A stretch of DNA of 56,804 bases from Paenarthrobacter sp. Z7-10 (GTDB taxonomy: Bacteria > Actinomycetota > Actinomycetes > Actinomycetales > Micrococcaceae). Numbering within the stretch: the first letter of the stretch is position 1; each line of letters starts with the position of its first letter. Positions 40,947-49,476 of the stretch are shown here, one piece after another. The position numbers and the translations under genes were made by a program. The notes under the pieces were generated by a model. It was not told the origin of the DNA. It ran no database searches and was given only the letters and a program-made list of their open reading frames with translations. The stretch is from NCBI RefSeq assembly GCF_026932795.1, contig NZ_JADPVH010000025.1:1-56804 (forward strand). Direction: 5' to 3'.

Positions 40947-42539
40947 ATGCCCATAGACCCAAGTACAACTTCCTCCCCAACCGGCGCGCAGCGCGCCAAA
41001 CGAACGCCGCCTCCAAGCCGGCTTCCCCACCTGAAGCGGCGCCGACTGGATGTCGGCCACATCAATATCGTCAACAAGCCGATGCTCAAAAAAGCGGTCG
41101 GCGGCACCATTGTCGGCAACACCATGGAATGGTACGACGTCGGCGTCTTCGGATACCTCATCACCACGATGGGTCCGGTCTTCCTGCCGAAGGCGGATCC
41201 AACCGTGCAGACACTTTTCCTGCTCGGAACCTTCGCGGCCACCTTCCTGGCGCGCCCGCTGGGCGGGGTCATCTTCGGCTGGCTCGGCGACAAGATCGGC
41301 CGGCAGCGGGTGCTCGCCACCACCCTGCTGATCATGGCCGCCTCCACGTTTGCCCTGGGACTGGTCCCCGGCTACGCCCAGATTGGAATCTGGGGAGCCG
41401 TCCTGCTGGTTGCGGTCAAGCTGATACAAGGGTTTTCCACCGGCGGAGAATATGCCGGTGCCACCACCTTTGTCAGCGAATACGCCCCGGACAAGCGCCG
41501 CGGGTTCTTTGCCAGCTTCCTGGACATGGGCAGCTACCTCGGCTTCGCCATTGGCGCCGCCCTCGTATCGGTTCTCCAGCTGATCCTGGGGCAACCCGCC
41601 ATGGAAGCATGGGGCTGGCGACTGCCGTTCCTGCTGGCCGGACCGCTGGGCCTGATCGCCATCTACTTCCGCAGCAAGATCGAAGAATCCCCCCAGTTCC
41701 AAGCCACCCTGGATGCCCAGGAAGCAGTGGCCAAGGACGCACAAGCCACTGATGCAGATGTGGCCAAGGGCCCGATCGGCATCGTCAAGGCCTACTGGCG
41801 CCAGATCGTGCTCGCCATGATCCTGGTTGCCGCGGCCAACACGGTGGGCTACGCGCTGACCTCCTACATGCCGACATACCTAACGGAATCCAAGGGCTAT
41901 GACGAACTCCACGGCACCATCCTGACCATTCCGGTGCTGGTGCTTATGGCTGTCTGCATCCCGCTGACGGGACGGCTGTCGGACCGAATTGGCCGCCGCC
42001 CGGTTCTGTGGGTGGGAGCCGGAAGCACTGTCGTGCTGGCGATTCCCGCCTTTATGCTTATCGGCATCGGGTCCATCTGGTCCACTTTGCTCGGTCTGGC
42101 ACTTGTCGCCTTCCCCGTGACGTTCTATGTGGCCAACCTCGCCTCGGCCCTGCCGGCGCTCTTCCCCACCTCCAGCCGTTACGGTGGCATGGGCATCGCC
42201 TACAACTTCTCCGTGGCGATCTTTGGCGGCACCACTCCGTTCATCCTCAAGGGGCTCATTGCACTCACCGGCAATGACATGATGCCGGCGTACTATCTGG
42301 TGTTCACATCCGCCATCGGAGCCATTGCCATCTACTTCCTCAAAGAATCCGCCCGGAAACCGCTGCCCGGATCCATGCCCAGCGTGGCCACCTCGGCGGA
42401 GGCACACGAGCTGGTGGCCGAGCAGGATCAAAATCCGCACCTCGACATGGACATCATGCCGTTCGATGAGACGTACGAGTCCATCCCGGAAGCCGACGAT
42501 GCCCATACTGCTTCGTCGGACACTCGCGTTCAGCAGTAG
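40947..42539 (+). CDS. MFS transporter, metabolite:H+ symporter (ProP/MHS-like)
   Basis: A 530-residue 12-TM transporter. MHS hallmarks: GNTMEWYDVGVFGYLITTMGPVF in TM1, GWLGDKIGRQRVL (MFS motif A, loop 2-3), GFSTGGEYAGATTFVSEYAPDKRRGFFAS in TM4-5 and the second GRLSDRIGRRPVL in loop 8-9. N- and C-terminal tails are long and acidic/polar. Substrates in this group are betaine, proline, alpha-ketoglutarate, shikimate and the like. Start 40947 follows AGGAG; the frame is open to 40863. Nearby genes do not reveal the substrate. Confidence 0.9.
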   Translation: MPIDPSTTSSPTGAQRAKRTPPPSRLPHLKRRRLDVGHINIVNKPMLKKAVGGTIVGNTMEWYDVGVFGYLITTMGPVFLPKADPTVQTLFLLGTFAATFLARPLGGVIFGWLGDKIGRQRVLATTLLIMAASTFALGLVPGYAQIGIWGAVLLVAVKLIQGFSTGGEYAGATTFVSEYAPDKRRGFFASFLDMGSYLGFAIGAALVSVLQLILGQPAMEAWGWRLPFLLAGPLGLIAIYFRSKIEESPQFQATLDAQEAVAKDAQATDADVAKGPIGIVKAYWRQIVLAMILVAAANTVGYALTSYMPTYLTESKGYDELHGTILTIPVLVLMAVCIPLTGRLSDRIGRRPVLWVGAGSTVVLAIPAFMLIGIGSIWSTLLGLALVAFPVTFYVANLASALPALFPTSSRYGGMGIAYNFSVAIFGGTTPFILKGLIALTGNDMMPAYYLVFTSAIGAIAIYFLKESARKPLPGSMPSVATSAEAHELVAEQDQNPHLDMDIMPFDETYESIPEADDAHTASSDTRVQQ

Positions 42540-42569
42540 CAGGAAATTGCACAGCACGACGACGACGCA

Positions 42570-42600
42570 AGGCGGTGCGCGCAACCTGCGCGTGCCGCCT
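42570..42600 (+). terminator. Strong hairpin after the MHS transporter gene
   Basis: A 14-bp stem (two G-U pairs) with arms AGGCGGTGCGCGCA and TGCGCGTGCCGCCT and a 3-nt loop is followed by AGCTTTGACTTATTG. It lies 31 nt after the stop and before a convergent SDR gene. Confidence 0.7.
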
Positions 42601-42726
42601 AGCTTTGACTTATTGCGTTCCGGATCCACCTAAACCTATTCCGGATCGGCACGGAATTTCCTGCTGACGGGAGCGAAGTCCCGCAGCTTACCGGCGCGGG
42701 ATCCCGCCGCGGCCAGCCAAAAAGTC

Positions 42727-43485
42727 TCAGCGACCGCGCCTGCCGGCCGCAGCGCCGAGCCCTGCGGGAACAAAACGGCTTCCGGCCGCCAGCAGCGCAT
42801 AGCGTTTCGAGGGGATCGAAACAGCCTTTCCACTCAGGGCATCGGCCAGGCCTTCGCGGACCACCCGGTCCGGGCGCAGCCACATCCACTCCGGAATGGC
42901 CCGGGTCGATGCCCCCATCCGCTGATGGAATTCGGTGTGCACAAAGCCGGGGCAAACCGCCGTCATCGTCACTCCGCGGGGGCCGTACTCCAGGTTCGCC
43001 CACCGGCTGAAGCTGATGAGCCAAGCCTTGCAGGCGCCGTAGCTGCCACGCGGAATGAAGCCGGCCATGCTGGCCACATTGATGATCCGTCCATGACCAT
43101 GCTCCAGCATGACACCCAAGGCTGCATGCATCAACTGCATCGGCGTCGTGACAAGGATCCGCAAATGTGCTGATTCCTGGTCCAGGGTGTTTTCATCAAA
43201 GGGTTTGGGCAGGCCATACCCCGCGTTGTTCACCAGGATCGTTATCCGTTCGCGCACCTGCCGGAGCCGCGCGGCCACCCGGTCGACGGCGTCGTTCGTT
43301 TCCAGATCCGCGACGATGGTTTCCACCGCCACGCCGAAGTCCTGCCGAAGGGTTGCAGCCCCCGTGGCCAGCCGTTCGGCATCTCTGGCCACCAGCACCA
43401 AGTTGTAGTGCTTCGCCCCCAGCTGGCGGGCAAATTCTGCCCCCAATCCCGCCGTCGCTCCGGTAATCAATGCAGTTTCAGTCAT
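42727..43485 (-). CDS. SDR-family oxidoreductase (DltE/YqjQ-like)
   Basis: A 252-residue classical short-chain dehydrogenase: GATAGLGAEFARQL cofactor loop near residue 9, NNAGYGLP near 87, MAGFIPRGSYGACKAWL with catalytic Tyr-x-x-x-Lys near 152-156, and CPGFVHTEFHQRMG. The substrate is unknown. The start seems leaderless (TAGCAT 5 nt upstream of the ATG at 43485); the frame is open to 43710 but that part is not conserved. Confidence 0.88.
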   Translation of the reverse strand: MTETALITGATAGLGAEFARQLGAKHYNLVLVARDAERLATGAATLRQDFGVAVETIVADLETNDAVDRVAARLRQVRERITILVNNAGYGLPKPFDENTLDQESAHLRILVTTPMQLMHAALGVMLEHGHGRIINVASMAGFIPRGSYGACKAWLISFSRWANLEYGPRGVTMTAVCPGFVHTEFHQRMGASTRAIPEWMWLRPDRVVREGLADALSGKAVSIPSKRYALLAAGSRFVPAGLGAAAGRRGR

Positions 43486-43496
43486 GCCCCATGCTA
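43486..43496 (-). promoter_or_regulatory. Leaderless-type -10 element of the SDR gene
   Basis: TAGCAT (revcomp of 43491-43496) is separated from the ATG by GGGGC only. Confidence 0.4.
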
Positions 43497-43600
43497 CCGA
43501 CGCCCTGCCCGCGAAGCCCCACTTCCCTTGCCTGCCCCACCCATCTCCCAGCCGGCCCGCAGGAGCCACCTCTTGGTTGGAATCAGGGCGAGCGGTGGAG

Positions 43601-43918
43601 TTAGGGCGAGGGCCAGTCCGTGCACTGGGTATACACGTCGTGCCTGCTGACGAACCGGGCGATGAACGCGCAATGCGGAATAATCCGCTTTCCGGAAGCC
43701 ACCACATCATCGAGGGCGTAGCGGGCCAGCACCTTCGCCAGACCGCGGCCGCTGAAACCGTCCGCGGTTTCGGTATGGAGAAAATCCACGTGCCCGGGCA
43801 GGTCCCTAAAGTCCACGGCGCAGGCCGCTTTGCCGGCGACCTGCAGCTCGTAGCGGTGCTCCACGTCGTTGCGGTGCATTGTCACATCGTTGTGGAAACT
43901 TTCTGCAGTATCGATCAT
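43601..43918 (-). CDS. Small GNAT-fold (YidJ/NATD1-type) acetyltransferase-like protein
   Basis: A 105-residue protein of the minimal GCN5-related family (NATD1/YjdJ-like). Core motifs: RYELQVAGKAACAVDFRDLPGHVDFLHTETADGFSGRGLAKVLARYALDDVVASGKRIIPHCAFIARFVSRH, with the CoA loop GFSGRGLA and the conserved C..P.C-like RIIPHCAF-..-Y end. The start at 43918 is uncertain since AAGG directly abuts the ATG; the frame is open to 44038. It is divergent from pta. Confidence 0.85.
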   Translation of the reverse strand: MIDTAESFHNDVTMHRNDVEHRYELQVAGKAACAVDFRDLPGHVDFLHTETADGFSGRGLAKVLARYALDDVVASGKRIIPHCAFIARFVSRHDVYTQCTDWPSP

Positions 43919-44095
43919 CCTTCGAGCTTGGCACTTTGGCTCCCCGCTGGCAATGGATCGTGGCCACCTGCGCGCAACGGCGTTTACGGTTAGCGTTGCA
44001 CTTGGGACCGAGGGCAAAGTCGACGCAAAAGTCGACACTTAAAACGTCCGCCCGCGCTGGATGACTTGTGCAGCCTCAGAGATGCAGGAGAGACA

Positions 44096-46204
44096 ATGAG
44101 CCGAGGTATCTACGTCAGCGCCACCACCGCGGGATCCGGAAAGTCGCTGATCACGCTTGGCCTGGCGGATATGCTGCACCGGCACGCGGACCGGATCGGC
44201 TTCTTTCGGCCCATCGTCCAGGTGCAGGATCCCACGCAGGATCCGATGGTGGCGCTGATGCGCCGCACTTTCAACTTGGACGACACGCGGTGCCGCGGCG
44301 GGCTGACGGACCAGCAGGCGCGCACCATGCTCGCCGCGGGCCGGCGCGAGGACATCGACACCGCATGCGTGGCCATCTACAGTGAAATCGCCAGCAACTG
44401 CGACGTGGTGATTGTCGAAGGAACGGACCTCACCGGGCACGACGCCGCTGTCGAGTTCGATCTGAACGCACGCCTTGCGAATAACCTGGGTTGCCTGGTG
44501 GTGGCGGTCGTCGGTGCGCGCGGCATGACCGCCGACGAGGCCGCCGACGCGGTTGACGTGGCACGCCGGGAACTGGATGCCGCGCAATGCTCGCTGCTGG
44601 CGATGATGGTCAACCGGGCGGACGAGGCCGAAGTCACCCGCATCGGCGCCGCCGTGCGGCCGGGCGCCTCCCGGCGGCCGGTCTACGTCTTTCCGGAGCT
44701 CGAGGAGCTCTCCCGTCCCACCGTCGCCACGGTGGCCGCTGCGTTGGGCGGCGGGCAGATCGCTGGAAGCTCAAACCTGGAACGCGATGTCACAGGCATC
44801 AAGGTCGCCGCCATGAACGTCGGAAATTTTTTGTCCGTCCTGCGCGACGGTGAGCTGGTAATCACCCCGGGTGACCGGGCGGACGTCATGGTCGCCACGC
44901 TTGCCTCCGCGCTTTCCGCCGAATTCCCGGTTCCTTCCGCCTTGGTGCTTACCGGCGGGCTCTCCCCCGATGCCCATATCTATCCCCTGCTGGCTCAGGC
45001 TCCCTTTCCGGTCTTCGCCGTTGCCGAAGACACCTACCAGACGGCGAAACGGATCAGTGAGGTGCGCGGGGAGATTGCCACCGGCGAGCGCCGCAAGGCC
45101 GCTGCGGCACTGGGCGCGTGGGCGAAAGCGGTGGATGAACCTGAACTGCTGGAACGCCTCACGTTGCCGCGGCCCGAACGGATGACACCTCTGCGGTTCC
45201 TGCATGAACTGATCGAACGGGCCAGGTCCGCCCGGCGGCATATTGTGCTGCCCGAGGGTTTGGACGTGCGGATCCTGCGCGCGGCCGAGATCCTGCACCG
45301 CCGGGATGTCTGTGAGCTCACCCTGCTTGGACCGGTGCACCAGATCCGGGAACTGGCGTCGGCCCACGGAATCGACCTCACCGGCCTGCACCTGAGCGAT
45401 CCGGCCACGAGCGAACTGCGCGAAGACTTCGCGGTGGAGTATGCGCGGCTTCGCGCCCATAAGGGCATCGAGCTGCAGGCCGCCCGGGAGGTGATGCTGG
45501 ACGGTTCCTATTTTGGCACCATGATGGTCCAGCTCGGCATCATGGACGGCATGGTTTCCGGAGCCGCGCACACCACTGCCAACACGATTCGGCCGGCCCT
45601 GGAGTTTGTTAAAACGCAGGAGGGGGTCAGGATCGTTTCGTCGGTTTTTCTGATGCTGCTCACCGATCGGGTTCTGGTGTACGGCGACTGTGCCGTCAAC
45701 CCCGATCCCGATGAGGAACAGCTGGCGGACATCGCCATAGCGTCAGCGGGAACAGCAGCCCAGTTTGGCATCGTTCCGCGCATTGCCATGCTCTCCTACT
45801 CCACCGGGGGTTCCGGCGCCGGGGAGGCAGTGGATCAGGTTCGCCGGGCCACCGCCCTGGTCCATGCCCGCCGCCCGGATCTCGCGGTTGATGGTCCGCT
45901 GCAGTACGACGCCGCCGTCAACGCCTCCATTGCCTTGTCCAAAATGCCCGGATCCTCCGTCGCGGGGCAGGCAACCGTCTTCATTTTTCCCGACCTGAAT
46001 ACCGGCAACAACACCTACAAGGCGGTGCAGCAATCCTCCGGGGCGGTCGCCGTGGGGCCGGTCCTGCAGGGCCTGCGCAAGCCGGTCAACGATCTCTCCC
46101 GCGGCTGCACCGTCGAGGACATCGTCAATACGGTGGCGATCACCGTCGTGCAGTCCCACACCCTGGCACCCGCCGCAGTTCCGCAATCAGAAGGACAGGT
46201 CTGA
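44096..46204 (+). CDS. pta: Phosphate acetyltransferase (long, DRTGG-domain type)
   Basis: Interconverts acetyl-CoA + phosphate and acetyl phosphate + CoA. The 702-residue product has three parts: an N-terminal P-loop-like domain (about 1-210; SATTAGSGKSLITLGLADML), a DRTGG-like regulatory domain (about 215-330; KVAAMNVGNFLSVL, then GELVITPGDRADVMV) and the C-terminal PTA_PTB catalytic domain (about 380-695; HIVLPEGLDVRILRAAEIL, MVSGAAHTTANTIRPAL, FVYGDCAVNPDP). ATG 44096 follows GGAGAG; the frame is open to 44066. ackA starts 2 nt after the stop. Confidence 0.96.
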   Translation: MSRGIYVSATTAGSGKSLITLGLADMLHRHADRIGFFRPIVQVQDPTQDPMVALMRRTFNLDDTRCRGGLTDQQARTMLAAGRREDIDTACVAIYSEIASNCDVVIVEGTDLTGHDAAVEFDLNARLANNLGCLVVAVVGARGMTADEAADAVDVARRELDAAQCSLLAMMVNRADEAEVTRIGAAVRPGASRRPVYVFPELEELSRPTVATVAAALGGGQIAGSSNLERDVTGIKVAAMNVGNFLSVLRDGELVITPGDRADVMVATLASALSAEFPVPSALVLTGGLSPDAHIYPLLAQAPFPVFAVAEDTYQTAKRISEVRGEIATGERRKAAAALGAWAKAVDEPELLERLTLPRPERMTPLRFLHELIERARSARRHIVLPEGLDVRILRAAEILHRRDVCELTLLGPVHQIRELASAHGIDLTGLHLSDPATSELREDFAVEYARLRAHKGIELQAAREVMLDGSYFGTMMVQLGIMDGMVSGAAHTTANTIRPALEFVKTQEGVRIVSSVFLMLLTDRVLVYGDCAVNPDPDEEQLADIAIASAGTAAQFGIVPRIAMLSYSTGGSGAGEAVDQVRRATALVHARRPDLAVDGPLQYDAAVNASIALSKMPGSSVAGQATVFIFPDLNTGNNTYKAVQQSSGAVAVGPVLQGLRKPVNDLSRGCTVEDIVNTVAITVVQSHTLAPAAVPQSEGQV

Positions 46205-46206
46205 AA

Positions 46207-47409
46207 ATGCTGATTCTGGTGCTCAATTCCGGATCTTCCTCGATAAAGTACCAGCTGCGCCAGGTACCCGTCCCGGATGATCCTCTGCGGGCAGCCGACG
46301 GTCCGCAAAGCAATGGCGCCGACGACGGCGGACGGGTCATCACCGGCGGCTTGGTTGAGCGCATCGGCGACCGCGCAGCGGGACCCGACAGCGTCAGCGA
46401 CCACGCCGAGGCGCTGGAGCGGATTGCCCTGGCGGTCAACGAGGCGCTCGACGGTCAGGAGCTCGATGCGGTGGGGCACCGGGTGGTGCACGGCGGCGAG
46501 CGCTTCAGCGCCCCGGTGCTGATCGACAATGAAATTACCCGCGCCATCGAGCGGCTCAATCCGCTGGCGCCGCTGCACAATCCGGCCAACGTTTTGGGCA
46601 TCCGTGCCATCACCGATAAGTGGCCCGCACTGCCACAGGTCGCGGTGTTCGACACGGCCTTCCACCGCACGCTGCCGGAGTTCGCCTGGCGTTACGCGGT
46701 CCCGGACGTGCTCTACCGCAATTTTGGCATCCGCCGCTACGGTTTTCACGGCACCTCGCACGAGTTCGTCGCGCACCAGGCGGCGAAGCTGCTGGGCGTG
46801 GAGCTGGGCGCCTTTTGTGCGGTGATTGCGCATCTGGGCAATGGTGCGTCGGTCGCTGCCATCCAGGACGGCGTGAGCGTTGACACCTCCATGGGGTTCA
46901 CTCCGCTGGAGGGGCTCGTGATGGGGACTCGGTCGGGGGACATCGACCCCTCCATCCTGGTCTTCCTGGCCCGGCAGGGAATGGACGCAGACGAGATCGA
47001 TGACCTGCTGAACCGGGATTCCGGGCTCCAGGCGCTGGCCGGCAATAATGACATGCGCTCCGTGGTGGAATCGGCCGAAGCCGGAAATCACCGGGCCGTG
47101 CTGGCACTGGCGGTCAGCTCGTATCGGCTGGCCAAGTACATAGGTGGTTACCACGTGGCCGTTGGCGGTGCGCAGGCCTTGGTTTTCACTGCCGGCATCG
47201 GAGAGAATTCCTGGCAGTTCCGCCAGCTGGTGGCCGGACGGTTGAGCGCTCTGGGCATTAAGCTCGACGACGACGCCAACCGGAAGCGCAGCAAGGAACC
47301 TCGGGTGATCAGCACGGCGGATTCAGACATCGCCGTCCTGGTGGTGCCAACGGACGAGGAGCGGGCGATCGCGGAGGCGACGGCCGCCGTCGTCGTCAGC
47401 TCCCGCTGA
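46207..47409 (+). CDS. ackA: Acetate kinase
   Basis: Interconverts acetate + ATP and acetyl phosphate + ADP. The 400-residue product carries NSGSSSIKYQL at the N-terminus (phosphate binding), FDTAFHRTLP near 150, RYGFHGTSHEFVAHQAA near 178, HLGNGASVAAI and TPLEGLVMGTRSGDIDP (catalytic Arg/Asp) and FTAGIGENS. Residues 20-45 (PDDPLRAADGPQSNGADDGG) are a polar insertion. AAGGACAGG inside the pta end acts as RBS. Together with pta it forms a reversible acetate/acetyl-CoA node. Confidence 0.96.
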   Translation: MLILVLNSGSSSIKYQLRQVPVPDDPLRAADGPQSNGADDGGRVITGGLVERIGDRAAGPDSVSDHAEALERIALAVNEALDGQELDAVGHRVVHGGERFSAPVLIDNEITRAIERLNPLAPLHNPANVLGIRAITDKWPALPQVAVFDTAFHRTLPEFAWRYAVPDVLYRNFGIRRYGFHGTSHEFVAHQAAKLLGVELGAFCAVIAHLGNGASVAAIQDGVSVDTSMGFTPLEGLVMGTRSGDIDPSILVFLARQGMDADEIDDLLNRDSGLQALAGNNDMRSVVESAEAGNHRAVLALAVSSYRLAKYIGGYHVAVGGAQALVFTAGIGENSWQFRQLVAGRLSALGIKLDDDANRKRSKEPRVISTADSDIAVLVVPTDEERAIAEATAAVVVSSR

Positions 47410-47435
47410 GCAACCGTAAGTACCCGGTGGAACGA

Positions 47436-48158
47436 TCAGCCCTGCCGGGCCTCGCCCAGCGGACAGGCCCAGAGCGCGCTCACTCCGGCTGCCCGCTCCG
47501 CAGCGATTAAGGCCAGTTCCAACCGCCGCACCGCTGGCACATACTCGCCATCCGCTGCCGCGCGATGCACGTCTGCCTCACGCATGGCCCGGAACAGCCG
47601 GGCCGTTTCCGGCTGCCTGACGTCGGACATGGCGGGAAAGTCGATCAGGTTCCCGAGCTCCAGTTCGTAGCAGCGCCAGCGGGCCAGTGCGGCCTCGTGC
47701 CGGGCAGTGGCGGGAACAAAGGAACGCTGTACCGTGCGGCGTGCCCGCCGCCGGTGGCGGAAATCCTCAGCGGCGGGAGTGCCAAGATAAGCCGCCACGG
47801 CGGTTCCGGCCGCCAGGAAGGCCATCCCGGCACCGGCTACAGGACTATAAATTGCCGGAATCAGCACGCATGGCAGCAACAGGGCCAAGGCCAGGAAGCA
47901 ATTCCAGAAAACCGCATCTCCACTTCGGGAGCGGCCTTTTTCCGCGCTGCCGCGCAGGCTCCACACGCGCAGGCCGCCGACGCTCAGGTCGTCACTGAGC
48001 ATGTCATCACCCGGCAGGTCATCACCCGGCAGGTCATCACCGCGCTGGTTAATATCGCGCGGGTCACCGGCGCGCAGCCAAAAGACGAGGACGGCAAGAA
48101 CGCCCACTACGACCACGGCACAGCTGCCCAGCTGCAGGAAAACCCCGATGGCGCTCAT
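47436..48158 (-). CDS. Uncharacterised three-helix membrane protein with GDDLP repeats
   Basis: A 240-residue protein I do not recognise. TM1 is about 3-27; a polar loop (about 30-80) carries the repeats GDDLPGDDLPGDDMLSDDL; TM2 and TM3 follow (about 85-125; NCFLALALLLPCVLIPAIYS and GMAFLAAGTAVAAYLG). The C-terminal half (about 130-240) is cytoplasmic, basic then helical (RHRRRARRTVQRSFVPATARHEAALARWRCYELELGNLIDF). Similar layouts occur in actinobacterial proteins of unknown role. ATG 48158 follows GGAGGTGAAGG; the frame is open to 48224. Convergent with ackA. Confidence 0.75.
   Translation of the reverse strand: MSAIGVFLQLGSCAVVVVGVLAVLVFWLRAGDPRDINQRGDDLPGDDLPGDDMLSDDLSVGGLRVWSLRGSAEKGRSRSGDAVFWNCFLALALLLPCVLIPAIYSPVAGAGMAFLAAGTAVAAYLGTPAAEDFRHRRRARRTVQRSFVPATARHEAALARWRCYELELGNLIDFPAMSDVRQPETARLFRAMREADVHRAAADGEYVPAVRRLELALIAAERAAGVSALWACPLGEARQG
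48003..48044. repeat. 15-bp tandem repeat inside the membrane-protein gene
   Basis: GTCATCACCCGGCAG occurs at 48003-48017 and 48018-48032, followed by a partial third copy to about 48044. It encodes GDDLP-type acidic repeats on the minus strand. The 15-bp unit keeps the frame, so copy number may vary without disrupting the gene. Confidence 0.85.
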
Positions 48159-48314
48159 TCCTTCACCTCCAATAGGGGCGATTGCCATTGCTTCCATTGG
48201 AGTCCCTGCCGGGCAAATAATCAATGCCCCGGAATGAGGGACCGCCCTTGGCTGGGTTCAACCCCGCCAACGCGCGCAGGCACCCCGCCATCGGTTCAGG
48301 CGTGATGGCCTGGC

Positions 48315-48719
48315 TCAGGAAGTTATAGCCAGGGCGTCGATTTCCACGAGCATGACCTCGTGCGGGAGGTCAACGAAAACTGTGGTGCGGCTGGGCAGTG
48401 CGCCGCCGGGCACGTTTTCCTGGATAAACTCACCGTAGACCTCGTTCATGGCGGCGAAGTCCGCGCGTTTGGTGAGATATACCCGGAACATCAGCACGTC
48501 TTCCACCGAGGATCCCCCGGCCAGCAGGATCGCCCTGATATTCTCCAAAGTCCGCCGGGTCTGGACGCGAACGTCCCCTTCGCCGATGTACTGGTTCGTT
48601 TCCGGATCCATGGGTCCCTGGCCGGAGACCTGAAAAAATCCGCCCTTTTGGATTCCCTGGCTGAAGACATGGGCCGGAGCCGGAGCATTTTCGGTCAGTA
48701 CAACATTTTTTTCACTCAT
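48315..48719 (-). CDS. RidA-family enamine/imine deaminase
   Basis: A 134-residue protein of the RidA (YjgF/UK114) family, which hydrolyses reactive 2-aminoacrylate-type enamines and imines released by PLP dehydratases. Landmarks: FFQVSGQGPMDPETNQYIG near 28-46, TRRTLENIRAILLAGGSSVEDVLMFRVYLTKRADF, and the C-terminal catalytic-arginine segment ALPSRTTVFVDLP with EVMLVEIDALA. Its start overlaps the IclR gene by 8 nt. Position in the cluster suggests it assists the PLP enzyme encoded at 50815-52194. Confidence 0.93.
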   Translation of the reverse strand: MSEKNVVLTENAPAPAHVFSQGIQKGGFFQVSGQGPMDPETNQYIGEGDVRVQTRRTLENIRAILLAGGSSVEDVLMFRVYLTKRADFAAMNEVYGEFIQENVPGGALPSRTTVFVDLPHEVMLVEIDALAITS

Positions 48720-49476
48720 GTGTGGTCCTTTCGGGATTTACCCAGCCCAAGTCCGCGGAAATGGCCTCGGTGCCGGCTTTGAGATCGGGCAGCAATTTCA
48801 GCAGATCGCTGTAGCCAAGCAGCACGACGGGAACGGAGAAGGATGCGGCCGCGATAACGCGCCCGCTGGCGTCCCGGACAGGGGCTGCAATACAGTGCAC
48901 GAAGGACTCATGCTCTGCATTGTCATGCGCCCAACCCTGTTCCTTCACTTCCACCAGTTCGGCCAGCAGTTGTTCAGGCGTGGTGATCGTATTGGCCGTG
49001 AGCTTGATGTAGTCCAGCCCCCTGGCAATGTGTTCCTGGCGGGCGGGCGGCATGTCGGCCAGCAGCACTTTGGCGACGGCTGCGGAGTGCAGCGCCGCGG
49101 TCAGTCCCACCCTGGAATACATCCGTACCGGGTGATGTGATTCGAACTTGTCGATGTACACCACCTCACCGCCCTCGAAGGCAGCCAAGTGGACCGTGTG
49201 TCCGGTCCGGGCGTTGAGTTCGGCAAGATGAGAATGCGCCACCGTGCGGATGTCGCGCTGCTCCAGTGCCTTGGAGGACAATTCAAAGAATTTCGAGCCC
49301 AGCCTGAAGCGCTGACTTTCGTCGCGCACCACGAACCGCTTCTCCTCCATTGCGTGCAGCAGCCGCATAACTGTGGTTTTGTGCACCGATGCCTTGCCGG
49401 CGAGGTCATCCAGGGTGGCCGGCTTTTGGGCCAGCTCCGCCAGCAGGTCAAGGGCCCGGCTCAGACTCTGGCTCAT
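48712..49476 (-). CDS. IclR-family regulator of the 48-57 kb catabolic cluster
   Basis: A 254-residue regulator: N-terminal winged helix (SLSRALDLLAELAQKPATLDDLAGKASVHKTTVMRLLHAMEEKRFV, about 3-50) and effector-binding domain (GHTVHLAAFEGGEVVYIDKFES; HSAAVAKVLLADMPP; CIAAPVRDASGRVIAAASFSVP). It overlaps the kinase gene by 4 nt and RidA by 8 nt. It probably binds the 22-bp inverted repeat at 50738-50759 and controls both divergent operons. Confidence 0.92.
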   Translation of the reverse strand: MSQSLSRALDLLAELAQKPATLDDLAGKASVHKTTVMRLLHAMEEKRFVVRDESQRFRLGSKFFELSSKALEQRDIRTVAHSHLAELNARTGHTVHLAAFEGGEVVYIDKFESHHPVRMYSRVGLTAALHSAAVAKVLLADMPPARQEHIARGLDYIKLTANTITTPEQLLAELVEVKEQGWAHDNAEHESFVHCIAAPVRDASGRVIAAASFSVPVVLLGYSDLLKLLPDLKAGTEAISADLGWVNPERTTHE

